The notes beneath the pieces are model-generated. The model had not been told where the DNA came from. It worked only from the letters and a program-made list of their open reading frames with translations, and did no database searches. A program made the position numbers and the translations under genes. From Viola odorata (Eukaryota; Streptophyta; Magnoliopsida; Malpighiales; Violaceae): DNA of 64,000 nt. Below are positions 10,740 to 22,895 of this stretch, piece after piece; positions within the stretch are counted from its first letter, which is position 1; every line of letters starts with the position of its first letter. The stretch is from NCBI GenBank assembly GCA_963691705.1, contig OY829541.1, positions 40,689,661 to 40,753,660 of the forward strand. Direction: 5' to 3'.

Positions 10740-11663
10740 ATGCGGATGCAGTGGCTGAATTTCAACGCCGGGTTGAGATACCTACCGCCCCTCCCTATTT
10801 GCCCTCCAGCGCCTTCCTCCCGAGCAAGAGATCTCTTTTGTACCACTTGCACGGGCAGGGGGCATTTGAGTGATATTTGTCCGACCCATAGAGTGTCATT
10901 TGAGTGTGTGCCAAACAACCCGCGTGAGGAGAGTTTAGTGCTGCTTGGAGAGGAGACACATTTGTTGCCATCCATTGTTGGTGTTGGGAGCCCATTAGTT
11001 GAGGAGCTGGGTGATCTCCCTATTGTTGTTTCGGTCGGATCTCCATCACTTATTGAGGAGGAGTTGACTCCATTTGAGGAGGAATTACTTGAGGTCCTTT
11101 CGGATGGTGATGATGTGGAGCTTGGAGTGCCTTCTATTGCTGATTCGGCCGGCTCACCACCACTCAGAGAGGATGAGTTTAGTGTGGTCTCGGACTTAGT
11201 GGATGTGAGTGCTACTTTGGGAGAGTTGGCCCCATTGGATGAGGGATTACTTGAGCCCCTTTCGGACTTAGTGGGTTTGAGTGCTACTTTGGGTGATTTG
11301 ACTCCATTGGGTGAGGACTTACTCGAGCTCCTCTTGGATGGCATTGATATGGAGTTGGTGACTTCGGATTTGGAGCTTATTGGGACTTCAGATTTGGTGG
11401 TTTCGAGTGCTCCTTTGGATGACTTGGACTTTGGGTTGCCGCCTATTTGGGATGAGTCCCTTGAGGTCTATTCGGACAGCCACACGAAAGCCCTCCTTGG
11501 CCTAGCACATCAGCGCACCTTGCGGTCTTTTGATAGTGAGTTTTCCATCATCCCGAGTGTTCCCACACATGACTTGGTTGATCCTTTCCTCCTCGGTTTT
11601 GAGTATGTGGACCGCGCGCCTTTCATTCCTATCTTGGCGCATTCACTTGACCTCTCGGTCTAG
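10740..11663 (+). CDS. Gag-like ORF 2 with CCHC zinc knuckle and acidic repeats
   Basis: This 307-aa open stretch holds CTTCTGRGHLSDIC (CX2CX4HX4C, bases about 10839-10880), the nucleic-acid-binding knuckle of retroelement gag proteins. After it comes a long acidic, Leu-rich part with repeated blocks of the type ELxPLxExLLExLSD (about 10960-11480). It ends with a segment around DPFLLGF that returns in ORF 3. It has no protease motif. The true start lies upstream, out of frame with the first ATG shown here. Confidence 0.6.
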   Translation: MRMQWLNFNAGLRYLPPLPICPPAPSSRARDLFCTTCTGRGHLSDICPTHRVSFECVPNNPREESLVLLGEETHLLPSIVGVGSPLVEELGDLPIVVSVGSPSLIEEELTPFEEELLEVLSDGDDVELGVPSIADSAGSPPLREDEFSVVSDLVDVSATLGELAPLDEGLLEPLSDLVGLSATLGDLTPLGEDLLELLLDGIDMELVTSDLELIGTSDLVVSSAPLDDLDFGLPPIWDESLEVYSDSHTKALLGLAHQRTLRSFDSEFSIIPSVPTHDLVDPFLLGFEYVDRAPFIPILAHSLDLSV

Positions 11664-11693
11664 TATAGATCCCATGTCCCTTCCACCGCTCCT

Positions 11694-12535
11694 TTGGCCA
11701 TCCGTAGTGCCCAAGCCTACTCACCTACTGTTTTGGGCCCGTACATAGTCCGCGTCATTCCCATGCCCCACCTTGGACGAGACTTGGATATTTTGAGGGA
11801 TGATTTACCTTCGGATTTCACTAGCCCGGCTTCGTACCTTTTCTCTTCGGGCAGCCACGAGAAGGCCTTCCGTTTCCTTGCGCTGCAACGCAAGTTTCAG
11901 TCCATGGGAAGCGCTTTCTCCATCATGCCGAGTGTGCCTACGCATAGCTTCGAGGATCCATTTCTGCTTGGATTTGTACCTCTTGGCCCCACCCTTTCCT
12001 TCCCATTTTTGGCACCTCCTAGTGGTTTTATGATCCCTTACGTCACCAGGACTTCTCCCATTACTCCTTTGGTGATGCGTAGGGCCCACACATCCGTTTT
12101 CATGTCTAAGGGTCCTCACTTTGTCCGCTTCACCACCATCTCCCATCTTGGCCGATCTGTGGTCGTTAGTTGGTTTTTCTCGTCCGCGCCTACATGCCTT
12201 GCCCGCGGAAGGCATCCACCTTGGCCTATATTCACCAAGAGTTGTAGTTTGAGGATTCCGTGTGTGGCAACTCACCAAGAGCATGCTTTGACTCGTTTGG
12301 CCCGCTTCACCACCATTTCCTATCATGGTCGATCCTTGATGGTTCTTGAGTTTTCCCTATCCACGCCTACTTATCTTCCCTGCGGAAGGCCTCCACCTTG
12401 GCCTATTTTTCCCGAAAGTTGTAGTGTGTGGGTTCCGTGTGTGAGTACTAGTCGGGAGCATGCCTTGTCCCGTTTGGCCTTTCGAGGGATAGAGCCTCCA
12501 GATTCGAGGACGAATCGACTTGAAGAGGGAGGAGA
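11694..12535 (+). CDS. ORF 3 of the non-autonomous element, with an internal duplication
   Basis: The frame follows ORF 2 after one stop (TAG at 11661-11663) and stays open through the polypurine tract into the 3' LTR, to 12692. A protein segment of about 60 aa is present twice (about 12115-12297 and 12300-12480). Both copies have RFTTIS, then HPPWPIF or PPPWPIF, a CVxT block and a HAL(T/S)RLA end. The DPFLLGF block of ORF 2 also recurs here. I do not recognise a family. It may be the C-terminal part of one long gag-like protein. Confidence 0.45.
12521..12535 (+). other. Polypurine tract of the gag-only element
   Basis: GAAGAGGGAGGAGA lies directly before the TGATACGAGCAC that starts the 3' LTR, as expected for the plus-strand primer. 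Confidence 0.8.
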
Positions 12536-13405
12536 TGATACGAGCACGAGGACCATAGCTCGTATTGGTCCACGTTTGGGTATTTTGGGCCAATCTCTGG
12601 ATGATACGAGCACATGTCCGAGCCTATGGTCCAACCCTCGAGCCCTCGCCTCGCCCTCGAGCGCCCGAGCCCTCGCTCGCGCTCTCGCCTAACCCTCGAG
12701 ATCCCGAGCCCGCGCCCTCGCCTCTCCCTCGAGAGCCCGTGCCCTTCTCTTGCGTGACCGTGCCACCCATGGCCATCGCATGCCCTTGCGGTCCTGAGCC
12801 CAGCCATGGCACGCCTCAGCCCAGCCTTGCGCCCGTGCCCTTCCTTGTCAGCGTGCGCCCGAGCCTATCTCCTAGCCCTTGGCCGAGCCCATGGCCAAGC
12901 CCATCTCCATTGCTGCCAAGGCCAAGCTTCTCAAGACCCCTTTGCTAAGGGTATTAGGGTATTATCCCTTGTATTAGGTTTTTAGCATAAATAGTAAGCA
13001 ATAGGCTCACTTTAGACTTGTCTTTTATGTTGTTGAGTTTATCTCCTTTCAAGACCAATTAGTTGGCTTTGCCTTAGGGGTCTTAAACCCGGTTTTCATT
13101 TAGTTAATTAATTCCTTTCGGCTTGTTCATTGTATGAACAATTAAGGGAAGGTTGCAATTATCGATCCTTGTAATCATTTGAATACAAGTTAGTATATTG
13201 TTTGTTCATCAAATCATTCTCCTTTTCATCCATTAATCCGCTGCACTCTTCCGCAATATCCTTGCGACGTTATCCTCTCCATTAACACCATTAAACACCA
13301 TTTAAACACCTTCCACCCTTTTGTTTACCATCCTCCCAAAGGAGACTAGATCCTTCAAGCTCAAGAACACGGCTTCTTCCTTCAAGAGAAGCCCGAATGT
13401 TATCA
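12536..13405 (+). repeat. 3' LTR of the gag-only element
   Basis: The 870-bp copy of the 5' LTR starts TGATACGAGCACGAGG and ends GAATGTTATCA. It is followed by the target duplication CTTTC (13406-13410), after which Athila LTR A resumes. It differs from the 5' LTR by a small number of substitutions and by indels in the CGAGCCC-rich part. Confidence 0.93.
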
Positions 13406-14433
13406 CTTTCCTCCTATTCAAATCACTCTGAGGGTACCCCCTTTCCTAGTGATCCTGGCCAGTGGACACCTTGCTGGTTAAAGGGTTTATCCAATTGGCT
13501 GCTGGCTTGAGGCACATGCGTTTTCTCAATGGCATAGGGAAAGATAGAGTCTAGGCCAAGCTACTCCCAACTCGGAGCCCTAGATTGTCAGCCTGGTTAG
13601 GCCTATATCGATTCAAGTTCACTAACCCCCGCGAGGTTAGCTTCCTACTTCGTCACTCCGGTTTCGCTCGTCCCCTTCGTGACTGGCTCAAAATTCGTCG
13701 TCTTGCCTAAGATCGATCAAGTCTTAGCCTAGACGGGAACCGATTTGTTGAAACAGAACTTGAATCAATTACGAAAGAGAGGATAATAAGAACAGATCGG
13801 CCTCACGATTTGCAAGAACACTCACTCAACCCTTACCAAGAATTAGGTGTTTAGCTACTCGACATAATAACTAAAGAAGAGAATAGTTGAAGAACATGAA
13901 CTAAAATTAAATCTATGATATTCAAAACCGAATAATCACAGAGCAAATGTTTACAAGAACTAAAAGTTGGAAGAAGGAAGATCCTGTAATTGACAACCTT
14001 CCCTAACCTTTAACAAGGTTAGAGTCCCCACCAATTACGTTCCTTTCCAAGTTCCAAACTTCAAGTGCCTAAAAGATAGGGATAAAATCCCAATTGTTTG
14101 AAATTAAAATAACATAAGATAAATATCTAAACAGATTGTTTTGTTCTTAAAAGATTACATCCGAGATTTCTTCAAAAGGGATGTAATCGCCAGCTGACTT
14201 CTTGATCCGTTCCGCCTTCTATGAGTCCAAGACGATCACGCCTCTATCTCTGCAATCTTGGCCAAGCTTGCGGCCAAGATTGCCGCTTTGTCGCTCAAGG
14301 CACCCATTTCCTTCAATTCTGCTCTTAGCCGAGATTTCCTTCAAAAGACCACAAGATGACGTGAAAGAGATTGATTTTACCATAACCAAGGTGGTTTTAG
14401 ATGGTAAAAACATATGAAAATAAATGTCAATCA

Positions 14434-15377
14434 AACCTCACCACACTTGAACAATGCTTGCCCCCAAGCATACTAGACTCTTAGCTAAGAAGAAAATGAC
14501 AAACTCAAAACTGACTCAACAAACAGTAGCAAAATTCTAGACAGACTACCCTTAACCAGTCCCTTTACACCTTTATACCTGTGACAGTCAGCATACTTCT
14601 CAATGGATCCCAACCCCTATGAACACGGCCTATTCAACACCCCAAATATCCGAATTCCACATGATTATAACATCTTTGCATTCCACAACAGACTCGACAA
14701 GACAAGACATTCACCGACTTGGATTTTCTCCCCTTAATTCTACTGCTGAACATCATCATTCAATTACCTTGCTTGAAGTTTCATAATTTTTTCTATGCCA
14801 GTATTGCTAAAAAGTGTCTTGGATATTAGTACTTAGTGAGGCAGAAATATCAAGACATATGCATACATTTTTTTTTCATTGCTCTAGCTGAAGTTTCTTG
14901 AGTATTTCTGCTTAGTGAGGCAGAAATATCAAGACATTTTTGTTCATATATTTTTTATTTGAGCATGCAATTTACTGGGCATAAAAGTAGTTCTCTATAT
15001 TAGAGCAATTCCAGCTTAATTACAAGGCATCAAACTCCATTATCCACTTAGCAGTTTTCCTTAAGGGGATATTAAGTATATTTGGTGAAAGCTTACCTAT
15101 GTGTCAAGTCTATTACGCAATGATAGACCCTATGATCATGTACAATAAGGATGTTTTAGGCGTTGAACAGACCTTGCTCATATGTTATATGGGGTCGCAA
15201 GGTGAAGGATGTTAAAAGTCAAGGTTAAGACATTAAAGAGAATGGTTTTAGGCATAGTCCAAATTTTTACCGACACTCAATCAAAACACAAAACACACAT
15301 TCCTAAAAAAACACAATAAGATACGAAAAAATTCATGCATCAGACTCTTCTAGACAATCTAGGCCAACTATCTTAGC
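14434..15377 (-). other. 3' untranslated part and polypurine tract of the Athila internal region
   Basis: No coding frame is seen. Directly before LTR A (minus orientation) the sequence is CAAGTGTGGTGAGGTT, the purine-rich tract expected next to a 3' LTR. A block of about 30 bp, TTAGTGAGGCAGAAATATCA plus flanks, occurs twice (about 14829-14857 and 14909-14937). Confidence 0.65.
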
Positions 15378-16860
15378 CTAGAGGTGATCTGCTACTTGCG
15401 TAAAACCTATATTAAAACAGAGATAGCCTTTTTTCTCGTGGAAATGGCCCATTTGGTCAAAAGCCTTAAGATCCATGATCTTAACGGCACAGGATTTATG
15501 CATATTCAAAGTGGATAAATCAATACCCCTAGCAGTAGCAGTGATATGGGAAATGAGAGTTCCTAGGATCAGTTTAGGGAGAGAATCGCATGCCTTTATC
15601 TGCCAAACAATCCAATAACCCAAATTAACCTTCCTATTATAAAGCATACACCAAAGCAGAAAAACTTCTAACTTAGAGATGTTGCCAGAAACAGTAGTTT
15701 TGCCCGAAAGGTTAATAGACAAGACCCTTTGGAGCATCCTCAAGGTAGGATCTCGGATCTGGTGGGCTTTGGCATTTTTGTCAAGCTTTCCATTAGGGTC
15801 ACCAATCAATTCTCCATAATCCACTATCTTATCCCAATCAGAGGGATAATCAGTAAGGGCGTTCTTATAATCATCTGACTTTAGCCCCTCTTCAGTAACA
15901 AACCCAAGCAAGAGGTTAAATTCATCAATTGATAAATGAGACCACATGTCAAGCAATCTAAAATTCACAACATCAGACGCGCCAAGATCAGGATTGGCTC
16001 TACCATTGGCATATAATTTGTCCTAATCCAACCAGAAAAAAATATGAAATTCCAAGCACAATTCAGCATAAGCAGGCAACTCAAGGTACAAAAAACATTC
16101 CCACCCAAGATTGGTTATGTATTGCCTAATCCTATCACCTGCCCCTAGGGCATCTAGAAACGAGAAATCAAGGATAACAAACTGAGTAATTTCACATGCA
16201 TGATTCTCATTTAATCTCGCCCTAAGATCAGGGGTATCAGGCCTCAAACATCCATTAAGCGAGTTTAAGGGGGGAATGAATACCTTGGTAGTCTTGGCCT
16301 GCGGCCGCATCAGCGTCTGAGCCATCTTCCTGATCAGCCTCCTCAACCTTTCTTTTTCCTTTGGTAGCCGCTGAACGAGTCCTCTTGGCTAGGGCTGATT
16401 CACTGCTCGTTTCTAACTTCCTCTTCCCTTCTCTCTTCTCTTTTGCTGAACCTTTTTCACACTGAGGTTCTGAATCAGCTCCTTTCTTTCCAGTCTACTT
16501 GCGAGCCACTTTCTTAGCTTTAGCAGAGGGTTTCTCTTCAGATTCAGTATCCTAAATTACCTCTACCTCTGAATCATCAGGCTGGCTAACCCTAGATTGG
16601 GTTATCGGCTCTTCGGGGAGATCAATCTTCTTCTTAGCCTGGAGGGAGATTTGAGGGGATTCCGTGGTAGGAACTGGAGAAGGAGTGGAAAGTCCTTACT
16701 TTTGGGAACTAGAAGGGGTCGCATCCATGGACATGATTGTCCTTGCTATACTGAGAACTTCGTTGAGATTTTGTGGGAGATCCTTCTCTGGATTTTTGAG
16801 AGAGGGAGATTGCGAAGGCATGGGAGATTCTTGCCTAATCGGGGTAGATTTTGGTGTTAG
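15378..16860 (-). pseudogene. Athila env-like / ORF-1-type protein, with stops
   Basis: The position after integrase and before the polypurine tract is where Athila elements carry their extra ORF. The N-terminal part is Lys/Glu/Ser-rich and has several stops (about 16350-16860). The conserved part reads DALGAGDRIRQYITNLGWE and then a WLD block. An in-frame TAG at 16023-16025 (CAG to TAG) interrupts it, and the frame continues to 15378 with FRLLDMWSHLS and a PSDWDKIVDY block. No signal peptide or clear transmembrane segment survives. The role of this ORF in Athila is not established. Confidence 0.7.
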
Positions 16861-17270
16861 TGGGAGGTACGGAGTCTAACTCTTCAACAATATCTATTAA
16901 TTAAAATTTGAAAAATTAATTTCCAAATCAAAATTCAAAATATGACCGTTGCTCCTACTTTTTCTCCTCCTTCTTACACGCAATCTGCTCCTCTCTATTT
17001 TTTCTCCGCGTGTCACTTAATTCTTGGCCGAATAAAATGTAGCCTAGATCAAAAAGGCTTAGCCAAGATCCCTCACCACACTTAATTCCTCACAAGTTCT
17101 TTAGAAAATTCCCAAGCAGGATCCTGAAATTTCATGCAAAAGAAAATCTGTAAGTGGTTCTGGATTATTTTAAACAAACAATTTATTTTATTAAAATTAA
17201 AAACAAAAAACATGGGTTGCCTCCCATGTAGTGCCCTAGTTATAGTCCTAGGCATGACTTTGCTTTTCTT
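16861..17270 (-). other. Spacer between integrase and env-like ORF
   Basis: No frame is supported. It contains the minus-strand GGGAGGCAACCCATG segment commonly seen after pol in Athila elements. Confidence 0.5.
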
Positions 17271-18113
17271 TCAATGAATCGCAGGTAGGGCTTCAATCGC
17301 CTGATTTTCCTTAAATGTTGGAAATCCTTCTAGGAACGGTTTAAGTCGTTGTCCATTGACCTTGAATACTATTCCTATCTTTTCATTCATAATATCCACT
17401 GCACCATAAGGGTAGATATTAGTGATAACGTATGGACCTTCCCATTTAGTCTTAAGCTTACCAGGAAAGAGCTTGAATCTAGAGTTGTATAGAAGAACTT
17501 TTCCCCCAAGTTGGAGATTCTTCTCAACAATCTTGTTGTTATGGTATGTTTTCATCCTGATCTTAACTAAGAGCTGGTTATCATAGGCTTGATTTCTCAA
17601 TTCTTCTATCTCGTGGATTTGAAGCTTCCTTTCCTCACCTGCCTGGTCGTACCTTAGATTGCATTTCTGAATTACCCAATGAGCTCTATGTTGCATACCT
17701 ACTGGCAAGTGGCATGCTTTCCTGTACACCAATTTGTACGGAGTCATTCCTATGAGAGATTTATAGGCAGTCCTATATGCCCATAACGCATCATCTAGCC
17801 TTTGGCTCCAGTCTCGTTGATCTAAGCCAACTGTCTTAGCCAAGATTGACTTGACTTCCCTGTTTGAAACCTCTGCTTGGCCATTTGACTGAGGGTGGTA
17901 AGCAGTGGAAACTTTTTGGGTAACGCCATATTTCCTGAAAAGTGAAACAATAATACTATTGCAAAAATGTGTCCCACGGTCGCTAATGATTCCCCTAGGC
18001 ACACCAAATCTGTTCAAACTGTTAGATTTCAAAAATGAAACAACAGTTTTAGCATCATTGGTCCTAGTTGCTTTCGCTTCTATCCATTTAGACACGTAAT
18101 CCACAACAAGCAA
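17271..18113 (-). pseudogene. Athila element 3 integrase core and C-terminus
   Basis: The open stretch of 280 aa follows an in-frame TAA that separates it from the DFMGPF part of the integrase. It contains the second catalytic Asp in ISDRGTHF and the Glu in NGQAEVSNRE. The first Asp lies just upstream in WGIDFMGPF (18120-18180). The C-terminal part has the WEGPYVI block typical of Ty3/gypsy integrases. Confidence 0.88.
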
Positions 18114-18119
18114 TATATA

Positions 18120-20303
18120 TTATTTTCCATTTGACATAGGAAAAGGCCCCATAAAATCAATACCCCATAAATCAAAAATCTCACAATTTAATATAACATT
18201 CATGGGCATTTGATTTTTAGAACTTATGTTTCCTATCTTTTGGCATTCGGGGCATGTCTTACAAAACTTATAGCTATCATAGAATAGAGTAGGCCAATAA
18301 AATCCTAATTCAAGGACTTTTAAGGTTGTCCTCTTAGTTCCAAAATGTCCACCACATGCATAAGAATGACAAAATCTTAGAACTGGCGGAATCTCACTTT
18401 CGGGAATACATCTTCTAATCAATTGATCAGATCCAATCTTCCATAGATAAGGATCGTCCCAGACGAAATACCTGCTGTTGTGCTTAATCTTTACCTTTTC
18501 TTGAGCCGTTAAGTCTCCATGATGCTTACTCGTGGCTAAGAAATTGACGAGATCAACAAACCATGGTCTCTTCGCCTGGACAGGAAATAGGTGTTCGTCT
18601 GGAAAATCGTCTCTGATTGGTTCTGAACCGCCTTTCACAAAGCACCTGCTAAGGTGATCCGCGACCAAGTTCTTCTTTCCTGCTTTGTCCTTAATCTCCA
18701 AATTATGTTCCTGCGAAAGTAAAACCCAGCGGATCAGTCTTGGCTTAGATTCTGCTTTTGTCAAGAGGTACCTTAAGGCCGCATGGTCAGAAAAGACTAT
18801 GACTTTTGTTCCCAACAAATACGATCTGAATTTGTCCAACGCAAAGATTATCGCAAACAATTCCTTTTCGGTCGTGGTATAGTTCTTTTGTGCATCGTCG
18901 AGCATCTTAGAGGTGTAGTAGATCACGTGTGGATCTCTACCATTATTCTGCCCTAGAACTGCACCAACGGCTGAGTTGCTGGCGTCGCACATCAATTCGA
19001 ATAGAAGGCTCCAGTCCGGTGCTTGGATGATTAGGGCTGATATGAGTTTCTCCTTGATCTTGTCAAACGCCACTTGGCAAGCTTCGTCGAAATTGAAGTC
19101 TACTTCTTTTTGTAAAAGCTTGCACATCGGTTCCACTATATTTGAAAAATCTTTAATAAACCTGCGGTAAAATCCTGCGTGGCCAAGAAAACTTCTAACC
19201 TCACACACGCATGAGGGTTAAGGCAAGCTTTTAATAACATCAATCTTAGCCTGGTCTACTTCTATGCCTTTCTTAGAAACCACATGGCCTAAGACAATTC
19301 CTTGTTCTACCATAAAATGGCATTTTTTATAATTTAGGACAAGATTAGTGGTCACACGTCTTTTTAAAACATTTTTTAGATTAGTTAAGCATTCATCAAA
19401 ATTATCACCATAGACGGTGAAGTCATCCATGAACACTTCAATACCTTTTTCTATATAGTATGAAAAGATACTAACCATACATCTTTGAAAAGTGGCTAGT
19501 GCGTTGCATAATCTGAATGACATTCTTCTGTATGCAAAGGTTCCGAAGGGACATGTGAATGTCATCTTCTCTTGGTCTTCTAGTGCCACTGGGATTTGAT
19601 GAAATCCCTAATATCCATCCAAGAAACAGTAATGAGACTTCCCAGTCAGTCTTTCCACTATTTGGTCGATGAATGGTAATGAAAAGTGGTCCTTCCTTAT
19701 GACTTGGTTAAGTTTGTGGTAATCTATGCAAACCCTCCATCCATTCTGAATTCTTGTGGTTCTCTTTACCTCATTGTCTCCTTTGGTTACGGTAATTCCT
19801 GTCTTTTTAGGCACAACCTGCACAGGAGAAACCCATGAACTACCAGAGATTGGGTAAATAATTCCAGCATCAAGCAACTTGATAATTTCTTTCTTGACAA
19901 CTTCCATCATCGGAGGGTTTAGTCTCCTTTGGGGTTATCTAACTGTTTTCTTATCCTCTTCCACATGAATTTTGTGGGTACAAATGGTTGAGGATATGCC
20001 CTTGATGTCTGCCAGAGTCCATCCTATAGCTTCTTTATGTTGCTTCAAAATGGTTGTCAATCTTGCCTCTTCCTCATTGGAAAGCTTAGCTGAGATTATC
20101 ACTGGTAGAGTTTCAGCTTGGCCTAGATAGGCATACTTAAGGTGTTCTGGCAACTCCTTAAGATCAAGCTTAGGTGCCTGCACAATAGATGGTAAAAATT
20201 TAGAATCAGACATGCTAAACAATGGACAATTTAACGATTCTTTCAATGGCTCAATCTCGTGAAGATCTGTTAAGATCTCCCTAAGATCTTCTCGGTTTCC
20301 CAC
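18120..20303 (-). pseudogene. Athila element 3 reverse transcriptase, RNase H and integrase zinc finger
   Basis: The RT palm shows VCIDYHKLN (about 19720) and the catalytic FMDDF (about 19420-19440). RNase H follows with [17 protein letters not shown] and [11 protein letters not shown], then the integrase HHCC finger (HFGTKRTT...CKTCPEC). Stops occur after FLDGY at about 19608, after KSLP at about 19215, after the HVEEDKKTVR stretch at about 19935 and after NGK at about 18117. The enzyme order is intact but the frame is broken at least four times. Confidence 0.88.
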
Positions 20304-20347
20304 TCGGTCTTCTAATTCTGCCAGTGTCTTAGCTGAGACACTTCTGC

Positions 20348-21262
20348 TTAAGACAAAATCAAGGGGGTAGCACTTAAGTCTGCAACTTCTTCTTCGATAG
20401 GGTACAAAATATCAATAAAATTAACGTTGTGTGTTTCATCCTGATATTTTAATCCCTCCTTCATAAAGAACTTAATCGTGCTCCCAAAGAATTCCAAAAT
20501 GATACTACCTTCGTAAACATCTATCTTTGCTCTAGCTGACCTAAGAAAAGGCCTTCCTAGAAGCACATCTGTTGTACACGAAGGCAAGTCAGAATCCATT
20601 TCAACAATATAAAAAACCACAGGGTATATAAAATTGTTGACTTGGACAAGAACGTCCTCTACTACTCCCTTAGGATGTAATACGGTTCTGTCAGCCAATT
20701 GAATCACCACTTGTGTTTCCTTCATTGGTCCCATTTTCAATGTCTCGTATTCTCTCAAGGACATCACATTGATTCCAGCTCCTAAGTCGCAAAGAGCTTT
20801 TTCTACATTTTCGTTCCCTATCTTACAAGGGATAGTGAAGGTACCCTGATCTCCGCACTTCTCCGGGAGTTTGCTCTGAAGTACTGAGGAAAAATTCTGT
20901 GTAAGGTTCACTCTCTCCATTCCTGCAAGCTTTCTTTTGTTAGTACAGAGTTCTTTTAAGAATTTTGCATAAGATGGTACTTTAGAAATTAAATCTAGCA
21001 TAGGAATATTCACTGCCACTTTGCCAAAAATGCTCATGAATTCCTTAGCCTCGTCTAATTTCTTCTGTTTGGAAGACTTTGGAGGGTAGGGAGGTGGGAT
21101 CTCCACTGGTTCTAGAGGTTCTGAACTCTGATCATCAGTTTTAGCCGCTGGCTTGACTAAGATCGGTTGCTCTTTTTCCGCTTCGGTTGGAATGTCAGCT
21201 TTAGTCTCAGTCTTACCCAAGATTGGTTCAGGCTGAGCTTCTGCTTGAATTTCTTCATCCAC
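20348..21262 (-). pseudogene. Athila element 3 aspartic protease region
   Basis: The 304-aa open stretch has a Glu/Pro-rich N-terminus, then CKIGNENVEKALCDLGAG with the DLGA active site, a VVEDVLVQV block and the LLGRPFLRSARAKIDV block. It aligns block by block with the copy A protease at 4350-5102 but with many substitutions, which supports a separate family. Confidence 0.85.
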
Positions 21263-21624
21263 ATCGACGTCTTCATCCTCAAATAGCTTATTACATATCT
21301 CATTATCTGACTTGGCTCCCTTTCTTTCAGGTAGGACGCTTCCACTCCTAAGATTAATAGCACTTACATTATGTCTTGGATTATTTTCTGTGGTGGAAGG
21401 TAGTTTGCCGCCTGGTTCAGGTTGTTACGTCTGTTGGGTAAATTGGCTGATTTTCTTTTGCATTTCAGCGAGACTAGATTGGGTCGCAAGCATGAACTTT
21501 TGTAACGTCTCTTCTATAGGAACTCTAGTAATCTTAAGCGGTTGAGGTGCAGGAGGTAATAGTGGGACATTGCTCCAGGTGGTCTGGGTACGAAGTGTTG
21601 GAAATTTATGGGAGATTGTTGTGG

Positions 21625-22659
21625 TTATTGTTGGTATTGTTGTTGTTGATTTGGTTGGTTAGGCTGAGGTGTATCTTGTCTCCACCTTAGATTGGGATGT
21701 TGTCTCCAAGGGTATTGGTTACTCTCATGTGGGAATCTAGGTTGTCCACTAGATTGTCCTTGATTGTTACCATATGCTGCATTTACTGGTATTGGGGTTG
21801 GATCACCTGGTTGTTCCACCATGTAACAACTATGGGTTGGATGATCTAGTTGTTGGCAAATCCCGCAAACCGAAGGCATAGGATTAGTTGTTGCTGCTGT
21901 AGTTTGTACCTGAGATGTGGCACCTGTAGAAAGATTCATCAAAATGTTAGTAATCTTATCAAGCTTATTTTCCACATTTATAGCATTCAAAGAAGAAGGT
22001 GTAGAATTTCTCTCGGATGAGGTGTTGTTTTGGCAATTGTCAGCCATTGTTTGGAGAAGTAATTTTGCTCTTGTTGGTGTAAGATCCTGAAGTGCTCCTC
22101 CAGCGGCTGCATCAAACCTTTCCTTATCCTTCACACACATTCCATCATAGAAATATTGGATTAGGAGATGGTCAACCACTCCATGGGTAGGGCAAATGTC
22201 TTAAAGGTCTCTAAACCTTTGATGATACTCGCTCAAACTCTCTCCTCCCCTCTGCTGAACGGAAACTAAACTTTTTCTGGCTGCTCTTGCCTTAGTCGGG
22301 TTCCAATATCTGTTCAGGAAGGCAGTGGACATGTCTCCCCATGTTGTAATGGTGTTATGGGCCAAGCTATAGAACCAATTCTTAGCTGAGTCTTCGAGGG
22401 ACCAAGGAAATGACTTCAATTTGTCTCTCTCGATTGTTACTCCCACTGGTTTTAGGGTATCACATTGGAGGTGAAGGTTCCTCAAATGGTTATACGGATT
22501 CTCGTTTGAGTGGCCATGGAACTTGGTTAAATTGGCAATGATGTTTGTCTTGATAGACCAATCATTAGCCATCGGGGGTAGATTAATACAGGAGTAGGTC
22601 ACTCGTTCCGCCCCTCTGTTTTGTTCCCTCATCGTCTGTTCTTGTTGGTTTTCCTCCAT
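21625..22659 (-). pseudogene. Athila element 3 gag with zinc knuckle
   Basis: The ATG at 22659 opens a 152-aa stretch with the gag core (WSIKTNIIANL, FPWSLEDSAKNWFYSL, LNRYWNPTKA). It ends at a stop after RFRDL (22201). The frame resumes with VDHLLIQYFYDG and carries a CX2CX4HX4C knuckle (CGICQQLDHPTHSC, about 21830-21880) and a Gln-rich tail with the QQQQYQQ end. Nucleic-acid binding and particle assembly are the usual roles. Confidence 0.85.
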
Positions 22660-22895
22660 GATTGGTATTGGGTTTTCAGCTGGGCCTGAATCTTGGCCTA
22701 GATTGTTGTTGGGACCAGATTCTGTTTGTGTCCCTGAAAATTCACCGTTAGTCTTTCTCTTGGCTTTCTTTCTGTTTTATGCTTCAGCTTTTGTAAGTTC
22801 CGGATTCAAAGGTAGTAAATCTTCCTTTGAGGACCTGGTCATCAACTACAAAAGACAAAAATAAAAACAAAACTACAAGAAACACCGTCAAAAGA

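Larger units (their letters stand above)
7378..13405 (+). mobile_element. Non-autonomous gag-only LTR retrotransposon (TR-GAG-like), 6.0 kb, complete
   Basis: Two LTRs (7378-8272 and 12536-13405) flank a 4.26-kb interior with a primer-binding region, a long leader, three decayed open frames and a polypurine tract. It has a 5-bp target duplication. No protease, RT, RNase H or integrase motif was found in any frame, so it must depend on enzymes from another element. A CCHC zinc knuckle in the second frame is the only recognised domain. This matches the published TR-GAG class (terminal-repeat elements with a gag and no pol). An alternative reading is a LARD with incidental frames. Confidence 0.85.
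3854..14433 (-). mobile_element. Athila-type element, copy A, split by two later insertions
   Basis: Minus-strand order: 5' LTR (6702-14433, itself split), tRNA-Asp-type primer-binding site, gag (6645-5167), protease (5102-4350), RT start (4142-3854), then the Tat element. A second copy of the same LTR and leader is present at 22939-25162 and shows the uninterrupted LTR. Pol downstream of the Tat insertion would lie left of the window. Confidence 0.88.
6702..14433 (-). repeat. Athila LTR A (6702-7377 plus 13406-14433), interrupted
   Basis: The LTR begins TGATCG and ends TCAATCA on the plus strand (TGAT/ATCA inverted termini). It is about 1.7 kb without the insertion and matches LTR B at 23492-25162 almost throughout, including the break region. 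A long G-rich run lies at about 6860-6893. LTR A has an Athila leader on its left and the polypurine tract and env-like region of an Athila element on its right. It is therefore shared by, or sits between, two internal regions. Confidence 0.9.

Noticed and set aside
14434..16346. Reading the env-like ORF as a host gene
   Set aside because: Its place between integrase and polypurine tract, and the blocks typical of Athila extra ORFs, make it an element gene.
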